Shown here one piece after another: positions 10,179 to 21,967 of a stretch of 64,000 bases of DNA. Every line of letters begins with the position of its first letter. Position 1 is the first letter of the stretch. The notes below the pieces were generated by a model, which was not told the DNA's origin, searched no databases, and saw only the letters and a list, made by a program, of their open reading frames with translations. The DNA is from Motacilla alba alba. Taxonomy: Eukaryota; Chordata; Aves; Passeriformes; Motacillidae. Location: positions 55,396,152 through 55,460,151 of the forward strand of contig NC_052017.1 in assembly GCF_015832195.1 (NCBI RefSeq), written 5' to 3'. The translations under genes and the position numbers were made by a program.

Positions 10179-11867
10179 GTGCAGTGCAAAAGACCAAAAG
10201 AGGCAAGAAGTGACTTCAGAGACAATGCACGAGCAGGGGAAATCATCAAGGAGCAAGACAGGAGTGAGAGGGTAAGAGATGCGGGACATGGCGTAGAGAG
10301 TGAAAAAAGAACAAGAAACATCTCCCAAATGAATGGCAGCAAATGGCATGAGATGCCATGAGGTGCAGGGACACGGAGCAAAGCTGGCCCCATTGATTCC
10401 CTTTGAAATCGCAAGCTTCCCATTCCCTTCCCAAAACAGAAATCTTTTCTGGAAGGGAAAAAGATCTTGCAACAGAGAAAAGAAAGACGGAAAACACTCA
10501 GGCAATGAGATATCATCAAATGCAGTGCAAATAAAAAATAAAACCCAAAACCCGGTAATTTCAGACATGTGCGGACTGCAATCACTTAGTCTGTAATCAA
10601 TGGAGGTGCAAGGCAGAGGGCCCAACAAGGCCAAAACTGACCTGACAGATGCTGCAAAATCAGGGGGAAAAAAATCAAAGAGCAAGACGCAACTCAGAAG
10701 AGAAGAAAGGATGGACTAGGCATAGAGAGTGAATACAAATAGTTCTTCTCCCCATTGGAAGACATCAAATGGCATGGAATGCCATGAGGTGCAGGGATAT
10801 GGAGCAAAGCTGGCCCAATTGATTCCCTTTGAAATTGCAAGCTTTCCATTCCCTTGCATTCACAAAGTCCTTTTGGGAAGGGACACGAAAAATCACGCAA
10901 AAGGAAGGCTCACAAATGCTGAGGAAAGGAGACATGATCAAATGCAATGCAACTGAAAATAAAAGCAAAACCCAGACATTTCGGACATGGAGGGACTACA
11001 AGCGATTGGTCAGCCAAATCATGAGGGGCAGTGCAGAGGGCCCAACAAGGCCAAAACTGACCTGACTGATGCTGCAAAATAAGGGGGAAAAAAATCAAAG
11101 AGCAAGACGCAACACAGAAGAGAAGAAAGGATGGACTAGGCATAGAGAGTGAATACAAATAGTTCTTCTCCCCATTGGAAGACATTAAATGGCTTCGAAT
11201 GCCATGAGGTGCAGGGACATGGAGCAAAGCTGGCCCAATTGATTCCCTTTGAAATCGCAAGCTTTCCATTCCCTTCCATTCACAAAGTCCTTTTGGGAAG
11301 GGACACGAAAAATCGCGCAAAAGGAAGGCTCACAAATGCTGAGGAAAGGAGACATGACCAAATGCAATGCAACTGAAAATAAAAGCAAAACCCAGACATT
11401 TCGGACATGGAGGGACTACAAGCGATTGGTCAGCCAAATCATGAGGGGCAGTGCAGAGGGCCCAACAAGGCCAAAACTGACCTGACTGATGCTGCAAAAT
11501 AAGGGGGAAAAAAATCAAAGAGCAAGACGCAACACAGAAGAGAAGAAAGGATGGACTAGGCATAGAGAGTGAATACAAATAGTTCTTCTCCCCATTGGAA
11601 GACATTAAATGGCTTCGAATGCCATGAGGTGCAGGGACATGGAGCAAAGCTGGCCCAATTGATTCCCTTTGAAATCGCAAGCTTTCCATTCCCTTGCATT
11701 CACAAAGTCCTTTTGGGAAGGGACACGAAATTTCTCGCAAAAGGAAGGCTCACAAATGCTGAGGAAAGGAGATATGATCAAATGCAATGCAATTGAAAAC
11801 TAAAAGCCAAAACCCAGACATTTTGGACATGGAGGGACTACAAGCGATTGGTCAGCCAAATCATGAA
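10179..11867 (+). repeat. Block 6: 4 monomers (B-C-A-A), 1,689 bp
   Basis: Its first part repeats block 5 at an offset of about 2,107 bp, including TTGCATTCACAAAG in the post-C monomer. It is one A monomer shorter. The last monomer has GAAATTTCTCGC instead of GAAAAATCGCGC, a form confined to the neighbourhood of B' units. AATCACGC at about 10892 is a single CpG-type change. Confidence 0.92.
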
Positions 11868-12714
11868 GTGCAGTGCAAAAGACCAAAAGAGGCAAGAAGT
11901 GACTTCAGAGACAATGCGAATGCAGGGGAAATCATCAAGGAGCAAGACAGGAGTGAGAAGGTAAGAGATGCGAGACACGGTGTAGAGAGAGAAAAAGGAA
12001 CCAAAACCATCTCTGAAATGAATGGCAGCAAATGGCATGGGATGCCATGAGGTGCAGGGACACGGAGCAAAGCTGGCCCCATTGATTCCCTTTGAAATCG
12101 CAAGCTTTCCATTCCCTTCCCAAAAGGAAATCTTTTCTGGAAGGGAAAAAGATCTTGCAACAGAGAAAAGAAAGACGGAAAACACTCAGGCAATGAGATA
12201 TCATCAAATGCAGTGCAAATAAAAAATAAAACCCAAAACCCGGTAATTTCAGACATGTGCGGACTGCAGTCACTTAGTCTGTAATCAATGGAGGTGCAAG
12301 GCAGAGGGCCCAACAAGGCCAAAACTGACCTGACAGATGCTGCAAATTCAGGGGGAAAAAATCAAAGAGCAAGACGCAACTCAGAAGAGAAGAAAGGATG
12401 GACTAGGCATAGAGAGTGAATACAAATAGTTCTTCTCCCCATTGGAAGACATCAATTGGCATGGAATGCCATGAGGTGCAGGGACATGGAGCAAAGCTTG
12501 CCCAATTGATTCCCTTTGAAATTGCAAGCTTTCCATTCCCTTTCATTCACAATGTCCTTTCAAGAAGGGACACGAAATTTCTCGCAAAAGGAAGGCTCAC
12601 AAATGCTGAGGAAAGGAGATATGATCAAATGCAATGCAATTGAAAACTAAAAGCCAAAACCCAGACATTTTGGACATGGAGGGACTACAAGCGATTGGTC
12701 AGCCAAATCATGAA
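11868..12714 (+). repeat. Block 7: 2 monomers (B'-C), 847 bp
   Basis: The shortest block type: B' then C, and the next B' follows at once with no A run. C has the PstI spelling. Its body has GCAAATTCAGG, CATCAATTGGCATGG and CACAATGTCCTTTCAAG. B' reads CAAATGGCATGGGATGCC. Confidence 0.93.
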
Positions 12715-14400
12715 GTGCAGTGCAAAAGACCAAAAGAGGCAAGAAGTGACTTCAGAGACAATGCGAATGCAGGGGAAATCATCAAGGAGCAAGACAGGAG
12801 TGAGAAGGTAAGAGATGCGAGACACGGTGTAGAGAGAGAAAAAGGAACCAAAACCATCTCTGAAATGAATGGCAGCAAATGGCATGGGATGCCATGAGGT
12901 GCAGGGACACGGAGCAAAGCTGGCCCCATTGATTCCCTTTGAAATCGCAAGCTTTCCATTCCCTTCCCAAAAGGAAATCTTTTCTGGAAGGGAAAAAGAT
13001 CTTGCAACAGAGAAAAGAAAGACGGAAAACACTCAGGCAATGAGATATCATCAAATGCAGTGCAAATAAAAAATAAAACCCAAAACCCGGTAATTTCAGA
13101 CATGTGCGGACTGCAGTCACTTAGTCTGTAATCAATGGAGGTGCAAGGCAGAGGGCCCAACAAGGCCAAACCTGACCTGACAGATGCTGCAAAATCAGGG
13201 GGAAAAAATCAAAAAGCAAGACGCAACTCAGAAGAGAAGAAAGGATGGACTAGGCATAGAGAGTGAATACAAATAGTTCTTCTCCCCATTGGAAGACATC
13301 AAATGGCATGGAATGCCATGAGGTGCAGTGACATGGAGCAAAGCTGGCCCAATTGATTCCCTTTGAAATTGCAAGCTTTCCATTCCCTTGCATTCACAAA
13401 GTCCTTTTGCGAAGGGACACAAAAAATCGCGCAAGAGGAAGGCTCACAAATGCTGAGGAAAGGAGACATGATCAAATGCAATGCAACTGAAAATAAAAGC
13501 AAAACCCAGACATTTCAAACATGTAGGGACTACAAGCGATTGGTCAGCCAAATCATGAGGGGCAGTGCAGAGGGCCCAACAAGGCCAAAACTGACCTGAC
13601 AGATGCTGCAAAATAAGGGGGAAAAAAATCAAAGAGCAAGACGCAACTCAGAAGAGAAGAAAGGATGGACTAGGCATAGAGAGTGAATACAAATAGTTCT
13701 TCTCCCCATTGGCAGACATTAAATGGCTTCGAATGCCATGAGGTGCAGGGACATGGAGCGAAGCTTGCCCCATTGATTCCCTTAGAAATCACAAGCTTTC
13801 CATTCCCTTCCATTCACAAAGTCCTTTCGGGAAGGGACACGAAATCTTGCGAAATACTAAAGAACGAGTCACAAATGCTCAGGAAACGAGATATGATCAA
13901 ATGCAATTGAAAATAAAAGCCAAAACCCAGACATTTCGGACATGGAGGGACTACAAGCAATTGGTTTGCCATTAGATGACGTGCAGTGCAAAGGGCCCAA
14001 CAAGGCCAAAACTGACCTGAGAGATGCTGCAAAATCAGGGGGAAAAAATCAAAGAGCAAGACGCAACACAGAAGAGAAGAAAGGATGGACTAGGCATAGA
14101 GAGTGAATACAAATAGTTCTTCTCCCCATTGGAAGACATCAAATGGCATGGAATGCCATGAGGTGCAGGGACATGGAGCAAAGCTTGCCCAAATGATTCC
14201 CCTTGAAATTGCAAGCTTTCCATTCCCTTCCATTTACAAAGTCCTTTTGGGAAGGGACACGAAAAATCGCGCAAAAGGAAGGCTCACAAATGCTGAGGAA
14301 AGGAGATATGATCAAATGCAATGCAATTGAAAACTAAAAGCCAAAACCCAGACATTTCGGACATGGAGGGACTACAAGGATTTGTCAGCCAAATCATGAG
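12715..14400 (+). repeat. Block 8: 4 monomers (B'-C-A-D...), 1,686 bp
   Basis: B' nearly identical to the preceding one. C with PstI spelling and CCAAACCTGACC. The block includes GTGCAGTGACATGG, TTTTGCGAAGGGACACAAAAAATC and TTTCAAACATGTAGG, here read as separate words, and D segment 3. It is repeated almost exactly 5,457 bp downstream as block 12. Confidence 0.93.
13781..13981 (+). repeat. D segment 3 (Da form)
   Basis: D words CTTAGAAATCACAAG, GAAATACTAAAGAACGAGTC and GCCATTAGATGACG. Just upstream lies GGAGCGAAGC, an unusual CpG-gaining spelling shared only with D segment 5, its duplicate. Confidence 0.88.
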
Positions 14401-16510
14401 GTGCAGTGCAAAAGAGCAAAAGAGGCAAGAAGTGACTTCAGAGGCAATGCACGAGCAGGGGAAATCATCAAGGAGCAAGACAGGAGTGAGAGGGTAAGAG
14501 ATGCGGGACATGGCGTAGAGAGTGAAAAAAGAACAAGAAACATCTCCCAAATGAATGGCAGCAAATGGCATGAGATGCCATGAGGTGCAGGGACACGGAG
14601 CAAAGCTGGCCCCATTGATTCCCTTTGAAATCGCAAGCTTCCCATTCCCTTCCCAAAACAGAAATCTTTTCTGGCAGGGAAAAAGATCTTGCAACAGAGA
14701 AAAGAAAGACGGAAAACACTCAGGCAATGAGATATCATCAAATGCAGTGCAATTAAAAAATAAAACCCAAAACCCGGTAATTTCAGACATGTGCGGACTG
14801 CAATCACTTAGTCTGTAATCAATGGAGGTGCAGCGCAGAGGGCCCAACAAGGCCCAAACTGACCTGACAGATGCTGCAAAATCAGGGGGAAAAAAATCAA
14901 AGAGCAAGACGCAGCTCAGAAGAGAAGAAAGGATGGACTAGGCATAGAGAGTGAATACAAATAGTTCTTCTCCCCATTGGAAGACATTAAATGGCTTCGA
15001 ATGCCATGAGGTGCAGGGACATGGAGCAAAGCTGGCCCAATTGATTCCCTTTGAAATCGCAAGCTTTCCATTCCCTTCCATTCAAAAAGTCCTTTTGGGA
15101 AGGGACACGAAAAATCGCGCAAGAGGAAGGCTCACAAATGCTGAGGAAAGGAGACATGATCAAATGCAATGAACCTGAAAATAAAAGACAAAACCCAGAC
15201 ATTTCAAACATGTAGGGACTACAAGCGATTGGTCAGCCAAATCATGAGATGCAGTGCAGAGGGCCCAACAAGGCCAAACTGACCTGACAGATGCTGCAAA
15301 ATCAGGGGGAAAAAAATCAAAGAGCAAGACGCAACACAGAAGAGAAGAAAGGATGGACTAGGCATAGAGAGTGAATACAAATATTTCTTCTCCCCATTGG
15401 AAGACATCAATGGCATGGAATGCCATGAGGTGCAGGGACATGGAGCAAAGCTTGCCCCATTGATTCCCTTAGAAATCACAAGCTTTCCATTCCCTTCCAT
15501 TCACAAAGTCCTTTAAGGGAAGGGACACGTAATCTTGCGAAATACTAAAGAACGAGTCACAAATGCTCAGGAAACGAGATATGATCAAATGCAATTGAAA
15601 ATAAAAGCCAAAACCCAGACATTTCGGACATGTAGGGACTAGAAGCAATAGGTTTGCCATTAGATGACGTGCAGTGCAGAGGGCCCAACAAGGCCAAAAC
15701 TGACCTGACTGATGCTGCAAAATCAGGGGGAAAAAAATCAAAGAGCAAGACGCAACTCAGAAGAGAAGAAAGGATGGACTAGGCATAGAGAGTGAATACA
15801 AATAGTTCTTCTCCCCTTTGGAAGACATTAAATGGCTTCGAATGCCATGAGGTGCAGTGACATGGAGCAAAGCTGGCCCAATTGATTCCCTTTGAAATCG
15901 CAAGCTTTCCATTCCCTTCCATTCACAAAGTCCTTTTGGGAAGGGACACGAAAAATCGCGCAAAAGGAAGGCTCACAAATGCTGAGGAAAGGAGACATGA
16001 TCAAATGCAATGCAACTGAAAATAAAAGCAAAACCCAGACATTTTGGACATGGAGGGACTACAAGCGATTGGTCAGCCAAATCATGAGGGGCAGTGCAGA
16101 GGGCCCAACAAGGCCAAAACTGACCTGACTGATGCTGCAAAATCAGGGGGAAAAAAAATCAAAGAGCAAGACGCAACACAGAAGAGAAGAAAGGATGGAC
16201 TAGGCATAGAGAGTGAATACAAATATTTCTTCTCCCCATTGGAAGACATCAAATGGCATGGAATGCCATGAGGTGCAGGGACATGGAGCAAAGCTGGCCC
16301 AATTGATTCCCTTTGAAATTGCAAGCTTTCCATTCCCTTCCATTCACAAAGTCCTTTTGGGAAGGGACACGAAAAATCGCGCAAGAGGAAGGCTCACAAA
16401 TGCTGAGGAAAGGAGATATGATCAAATGCAATGCAATTGAAAACTAAAAGCCAAAACCCAGACATTTTGGACATGGAGGGACTACAAGGATTGGTCAGCC
16501 AAATCATGAG
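14401..16510 (+). repeat. Block 9: 5 monomers (B-C-A-D-A), 2,110 bp
   Basis: B has AAAGAGCAAAAG and GAGGCAATGC. C has GTGCAGCGCAG. Landmarks: CAATGAACCTGAAAAT at about 15168, D segment 4, GACTAGAAGCAATAGG, CTCCCCTTTGGAAG at about 15811. The block is repeated as block 13 at +5,457 bp. Confidence 0.93.
15468..15668 (+). repeat. D segment 4 (Db form)
   Basis: Db form as in segment 2 (CTTTAAGGGAAGG, ACACGTAATC, CAATAGGTTTGCC) with private GACTAGAAGC, which it shares with its duplicate, segment 6. Confidence 0.88.
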
Positions 16511-17359
16511 GTGCAGTGCAAAAGACCAAAAGAGGCAAGAAGTGACTTCAGAGACAATGCACGAGCAGGGGAAATCATCAAGGAGCAAGACAGGAGTGAG
16601 AGGGTAAGAGATGCGGGACATGGCGTAGAGAGTGAAAAAAGAACAAGAAACATCTCCCAAATGAATGGCAGCAAATGGCATGAGATGCCATGAGGTGCAG
16701 GGACACGGAGCAAAGCTGGCCCCATTGATTCCCTTTGAAATCGCAAGCTTCCCATTCCCTTCCCAAAACAGAAATCTTTTCTGGCAGGGAAAAAGATCTT
16801 GCAACAGAGAAAAGAAAGACGGAAAACACTCAGGCAATGAGATATCATCAAATGCAGTGCAATTAAAAAATAATACCCAAAACCCGGTAATTTCAGACAT
16901 GTGCGGACTGCAATCACTTAGTCTGTAATCAATGGAGGTGCAAGGCAGAGGGCCCAACAAGGCCAAAACTGACCTGACAGATGCTGCAAAATCAGGGGGA
17001 AAAAAATCAAAGAGCAAGACGCAACTCAGAAGAGAAGAAAGGATGGACTAGGCATAGAGAGTGAATACAAATAGTTCTTCTCCCCATTGGAAGACATCAA
17101 ATGGCATGGAATGCCATGAGGTGCAGGGATATGGAGCAAAGCTGGCCCAATTGATTCCCTTTGAAATTGCAAGCTTTCCATTCCCTTCCATTCACAAAGT
17201 CCTTTTGGGAAGGGACACGAAAAATCGCGCAAAAGGAAGGCTCACAAATGCTGAGGAAAGGAGATATGATCAAATGCAATGCAATTGAAAACTAAAAGCC
17301 AAAACCCAGACATTTCGGACATGGAGGGACTACAAGCGATTGGTCAGCCAAATCATGAA
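16511..17359 (+). repeat. Block 10: 2 monomers (B-C), 849 bp
   Basis: Standard B (CACGAGCAGG, CTTCCCATTCCC) with AATAATACCC, then C with GACTGCAATC. The C body has ATATGGAGC. It ends GATATGATC where its duplicate at about 22.7 kb has GACATGATC. The edge of the 5.46 kb duplication therefore lies at or just before 17256. Confidence 0.92.
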
Positions 17360-18171
17360 GTGCAGTGCAAAAGACCAAAAGAGGCAAGAAGTGACTTCAG
17401 AGACAATGCACGAGCAGGGGAAATCATCAAGGAGCAAGACAGGAGTGAGAAGGTAAGAGATGCGAGACACGGTGTAGAGAGAGAAAAAGGAACCAAAACC
17501 ATCTCTGAAATGAATGGCAGCAAATGGCATGGGATGCCATGAGGTGCAGGGACACGGAGCAAAGCTGGCCCCATTGATTCCCTTTGAAATCGCAAGCTTT
17601 CCATTCCCTTCCCAAAACAGAGAAAAGAAAGACGGAAAACACTCAGGCAATGAGATATCATCAAATGCAGTGCAAATAAAAAATAAAACCCAAAACCCGG
17701 TAATTTCAGACATGTGCGGACTGCAGTCACTTAGTCTGTAATCAATGGAGGTGCAAGGCAGAGGGCCCAACAAGGCCAAAACTGACCTGACAGATGCTGC
17801 AAATTCAGGGGGAAAAAATCAAAGAGCAAGACGCAACTCAGAAGAGAAGAAAGGATGGACTAGGCATAGAGAGTGAATACAAATAGTTCTTCTCCCCATT
17901 GGAAGACATCAATTGGCATGGAATGCCATGAGGTGCAGGGACATGGAGCAAAGCTTGCCCAATTGATTCCCTTTGAAATTGCAAGCTTTCCATTCCCTTT
18001 CATTCACAATGTCCTTTCAAGAAGGGACACGAAATTTCTCGCAAAAGGAAGGCTCACAAATGCTGAGGAAAGGAGATATGATCAAATGCAATGCAATTGA
18101 AAACTAAAAGCCAAAACCCAGACATTTTGGACATGGAGGGACTACAAGCGATTGGTCAGCCAAATCATGAA
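17360..18171 (+). repeat. Block 11: hybrid B/B' with a 35-36 bp deletion, then C (812 bp)
   Basis: The left part is standard B (CACGAGC up to 17415). From 17451 the spelling is B' (GAGAAGGTAAG, CACGGTGTAGAGAGAG), so an exchange point lies between 17415 and 17451. At about 17617-17621 the sequence jumps from CCCAAAA to CAGAGAAAAG. It lacks 35 bp relative to B' (36 bp relative to B, between two ACAGA words). C follows with AAATTCAGG and CATCAATTGGC as in block 7. Confidence 0.92.
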
Positions 18172-19857
18172 GTGCAGTGCAAAAGACCAAAAGAGGCAAG
18201 AAGTGACTTCAGAGACAATGCGAATGCAGGGGAAATCATCAAGGAGCAAGACAGGAGTGAGAAGGTAAGAGATGCGAGACACGGTGTAGAGAGAGAAAAA
18301 GGAACCAAAACCATCTCTGAAATGAATGGCAGCAAATGGCATGAGATGCCATGAGGTGCAGGGACACGGAGCAAAGCTGGCCCCATTGATTCCCTTTGAA
18401 ATCGCAAGCTTTCCATTCCCTTCCCAAAAGGAAATCTTTTCTGGAAGGGAAAAAGATCTTGCAACAGAGAAAAGAAAGACGGAAAACACTCAGGCAATGA
18501 GATATCATCAAATGCAGTGCAAATAAAAAATAAAACCCAAAACCCGGTAATTTCAGACATGTGCGGACTGCAGTCACTTAGTCTGTAATCAATGGAGGTG
18601 CAAGGCAGAGGGCCCAACAAGGCCAAAACTGACCTGACAGATGCTGCAAAATCAGGGGGAAAAAATCAAAAAGCAAGACGCAACTCAGAAGAGAAGAAAG
18701 GATGGACTAGGCATAGAGAGTGAATACAAATAGTTCTTCTCCCCATTGGAAGACATCAAATGGCATGGAATGCCATGAGGTGCAGTGACATGGAGCAAAG
18801 CTGGCCCAATTGATTCCCTTTGAAATTGCAAGCTTTCCATTCCCTTGCATTCACAAAGTCCTTTTGCGAAGGGACACAAAAAATCGCGCAAGAGGAAGGC
18901 TCACAAATGCTGAGGAAAGGAGACATGATCAAATGCAATGCAACTGAAAATAAAAGCAAAACCCAGACATTTCAAACATGTAGGGACTACAAGCGATTGG
19001 TCAGCCAAATCATGAGGGGCAGTGCAGAGGGCCCAACAAGGCCAAAACTGACCTGACAGATGCTGCAAAATAAGGGGGAAAAAAATCAAAGAGCAAGACG
19101 CAACTCAGAAGAGAAGAAAGGATGGACTAGGCATAGAGAGTGAATACAAATAGTTCTTCTCCCCATTGGAAGACATTAAATGGCTTCGAATGCCATGAGG
19201 TGCAGGGACATGGAGCGAAGCTTGCCCCATTGATTCCCTTAGAAATCACAAGCTTTCCATTCCCTTCCATTCACAAAGTCCTTTCGGGAAGGGACACGAA
19301 ATCCTGCGAAATACTAAAGAACGAGTCACAAATGCTCAGGAAACGAGATATGATCAAATGCAATTGAAAATAAAAGCCAAAACCCAGACATTTCGGACAT
19401 GGAGGGACTACAAGCAATTGGTTTGCCATTAGATGACGTGCAGTGCAAAGGGCCCAACAAGGCCAAAACTGACCTGAGAGATGCTGCAAAATCAGGGGGA
19501 AAAAATCAAAGAGCAAGACGCAACACAGAAGAGAAGAAAGGATGGACTAGGCATAGAGAGTGAATACAAATAGTTCTTCTCCCCATTGGAAGACATCAAA
19601 TGGCATGGAATGCCATGAGGTGCAGGGACATGGAGCAAAGCTTGCCCAAATGATTCCCCTTGAAATTGCAAGCTTTCCATTCCCTTCCATTTACAAAGTC
19701 CTTTTGGGAAGGGACACGAAAAATCGCGCAAAAGGAAGGCTCACAAATGCTGAGGAAAGGAGATATGATCAAATGCAATGCAATTGAAAACTAAAAACCA
19801 AAACCCAGACATTTCGGACATGGAGGGACTACAAGGATTTGTCAGCCAAATCATGAG
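18172..19857 (+). repeat. Block 12: 4 monomers, duplicate of block 8 (1,686 bp)
   Basis: Matches block 8 at a constant +5,457 bp. Differences I can see: GGCATGAGATGCC (block 8 GGCATGGGATGCC), CCAAAACTGACC (CCAAACCTGACC), GGAAGACATT (GGCAGACATT), GAAATCCTGCG (GAAATCTTGCG), and CTAAAAACC (CTAAAAGCC). Confidence 0.94.
19238..19438 (+). repeat. D segment 5 (Da form), duplicate of segment 3
   Basis: Exactly 5,457 bp from segment 3 and the same except GAAATCCTGCG for GAAATCTTGCG. GGAGCGAAGC is again present just upstream. Confidence 0.88.
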
Positions 19858-21967
19858 GTGCAGTGCAAAAGAGCAAAAGAGGCAAGAAGTGACTTCAGAG
19901 GCAATGCACGAGCAGGGGAAATCATCAAGGAGCAAGACAGGAGTGAGAGGGTAAGAGATGCGGGACATGGCGTAGAGAGTGAAAAAAGAACAAGAAACAT
20001 CTCCCAAATGAATGGCAGCAAATGGCATGAGATGCCATGAGGTGCAGGGACACGGAGCAAAGCTGGCCCCATTGATTCCCTTTGAAATCGCAAGCTTCCC
20101 ATTCCCTTCCCAAAACAGAAATCTTTTCTGGCAGGGAAAAAGATCTTGCAACAGAGAAAAGAAAGACGGAAAACACTCAGGCAATGAGATATCATCAAAT
20201 GCAGTGCAATTAAAAAATAAAACCCAAAACCCGGTAATTTCAGACATGTGCGGACTGCAATCACTTAGTCTGTAATCAATGGAGGTGCAGCGCAGAGGGC
20301 CCAACAAGGCCCAAACTGACCTGACAGATGCTGCAAAATCAGGGGGAAAAAAATCAAAGAGCAAGACGCAGCTCAGAAGAGAAGAAAGGATGGACTAGGC
20401 ATAGAGAGTGAATACAAATAGTTCTTCTCCCCATTGGAAGACATTAAATGGCTTCGAATGCCATGAGGTGCAGGGACATGGAGCAAAGCTGGCCCAATTG
20501 ATTCCCTTTGAAATCGCAAGCTTTCCATTCCCTTCCATTCAAAAAGTCCTTTTGGGAAGGGACACGAAAAATCGCGCAAGAGGAAGGCTCACAAATGCTG
20601 AGGAAAGGAGACATGATCAAATGCAATGAACCTGAAAATAAAAGACAAAACCCAGACATTTCAAACATGTAGGGACTACAAGCGATTGGTCAGCCAAATC
20701 ATGAGATGCAGTGCAGAGGGCCCAACAAGGCCAAACTGACCTGACAGATGCTGCAAAATCAGGGGGAAAAAAATCAAAGAGCAAGACGCAACACAGAAGA
20801 GAAGAAAGGATGGACTAGGCATAGAGAGTGAATACAAATATTTCTTCTCCCCATTGGAAGACATCAATGGCATGGAATGCCATGAGGTGCAGGGACATGG
20901 AGCAAAGCTTGCCCCATTGATTCCCTTAGAAATCACAAGCTTTCCATTCCCTTCCATTCACAAAGTCCTTTAAGGGAAGGGACACGTAATCTTGCGAAAT
21001 ACTAAAGAACGAGTCACAAATGCTCAGGAAACGAGATATGATCAAATGCAATTGAAAATAAAAGCCAAAACCCAGACATTTCGGACATGTAGGGACTAGA
21101 AGCAATAGGTTTGCCATTAGATGACGTGCAGTGCAGAGGGCCCAACAAGGCCAAAACTGACCTGACTGATGCTGCAAAATAAGGGGGAAAAAAATCAAAG
21201 AGCAAGACGCAACACAGAAGAGAAGAAAGGATGGACTAGGCATAGAGAGTGAATACAAATAGTTCTTCTCCCCTTTGGAAGACATTAAATGGCTTCGAAT
21301 GCCATGAGGTGCAGTGACATGGAGCAAAGCTGGCCCAATTGATTCCCTTTGAAATCGCAAGCTTTCCATTCCCTTCCATTCACAAAGTCCTTTTGGGAAG
21401 GGACACGAAAAATCGCGCAAAAGGAAGGCTCACAAATGCTGAGGAAAGGAGACATGATCAAATGCAATGCAACTGAAAATAAAAGCAAAACCCAGACATT
21501 TTGGACATGGAGGGACTACAAGCGATTGGTCAGCCAAATCATGAGGGGCAGTGCAGAGGGCCCAACAAGGCCAAAACTGACCTGACTGATGCTGCAAAAT
21601 CAGGGGGAAAAAAAATCAAAGAGCAAGACGCAACACAGAAGAGAAGAAAGGATGGACTAGGCATAGAGAGTGAATACAAATATTTCTTCTCCCCATTGGA
21701 AGACATCAAATGGCATGGAATGCCATGAGGTGCAGGGACATGGAGCAAAGCTGGCCCAATTGATTCCCTTTGAAATTGCAAGCTTTCCATTCCCTTCCAT
21801 TCACAAAGTCCTTTTGGGAAGGGACACGAAAAATCGCGCAAGAGGAAGGCTCACAAATGCTGAGGAAAGGAGATATGATCAAATGCAATGCAATTGAAAA
21901 CTAAAAGCCAAAACCCAGACATTTTGGACATGGAGGGACTACAAGGATTGGTCAGCCAAATCATGAG
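19858..21967 (+). repeat. Block 13: 5 monomers, duplicate of block 9 (2,110 bp)
   Basis: Same length as block 9 and the same private words (GAGGCAATGC, CAATGAACCTG, GACTAGAAGC, CTCCCCTTTGG). It differs by GCAAAATAAGG plus CGCAACACAG in place of GCAAAATCAGG and CGCAACTCAG at about 21.18-21.21 kb. Two nearby changes suggest a short conversion tract. Confidence 0.94.
20925..21125 (+). repeat. D segment 6 (Db form), last D in the window
   Basis: Duplicate of segment 4 at +5,457 bp. I see no D words (GAAATACTAAAG, CCATTAGATGACG) anywhere in the remaining 43 kb. Confidence 0.88.

Larger units (their letters stand above)
11950..17255 (+). repeat. 5.46 kb tandem duplication I, copy 1
   Basis: All landmarks from about 12.0 to 17.25 kb recur 5,457 bp downstream, including D segments 3 and 4 (as 5 and 6) and private words such as CAATGAACCTG, GACTAGAAGC and CTCCCCTTTGG. 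I count about eight single-base differences. The right edge is the GATATGATC/GACATGATC difference at 17256. The left edge is blurred by the deletion and hybrid at 17.4-17.6 kb. Confidence 0.9.
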
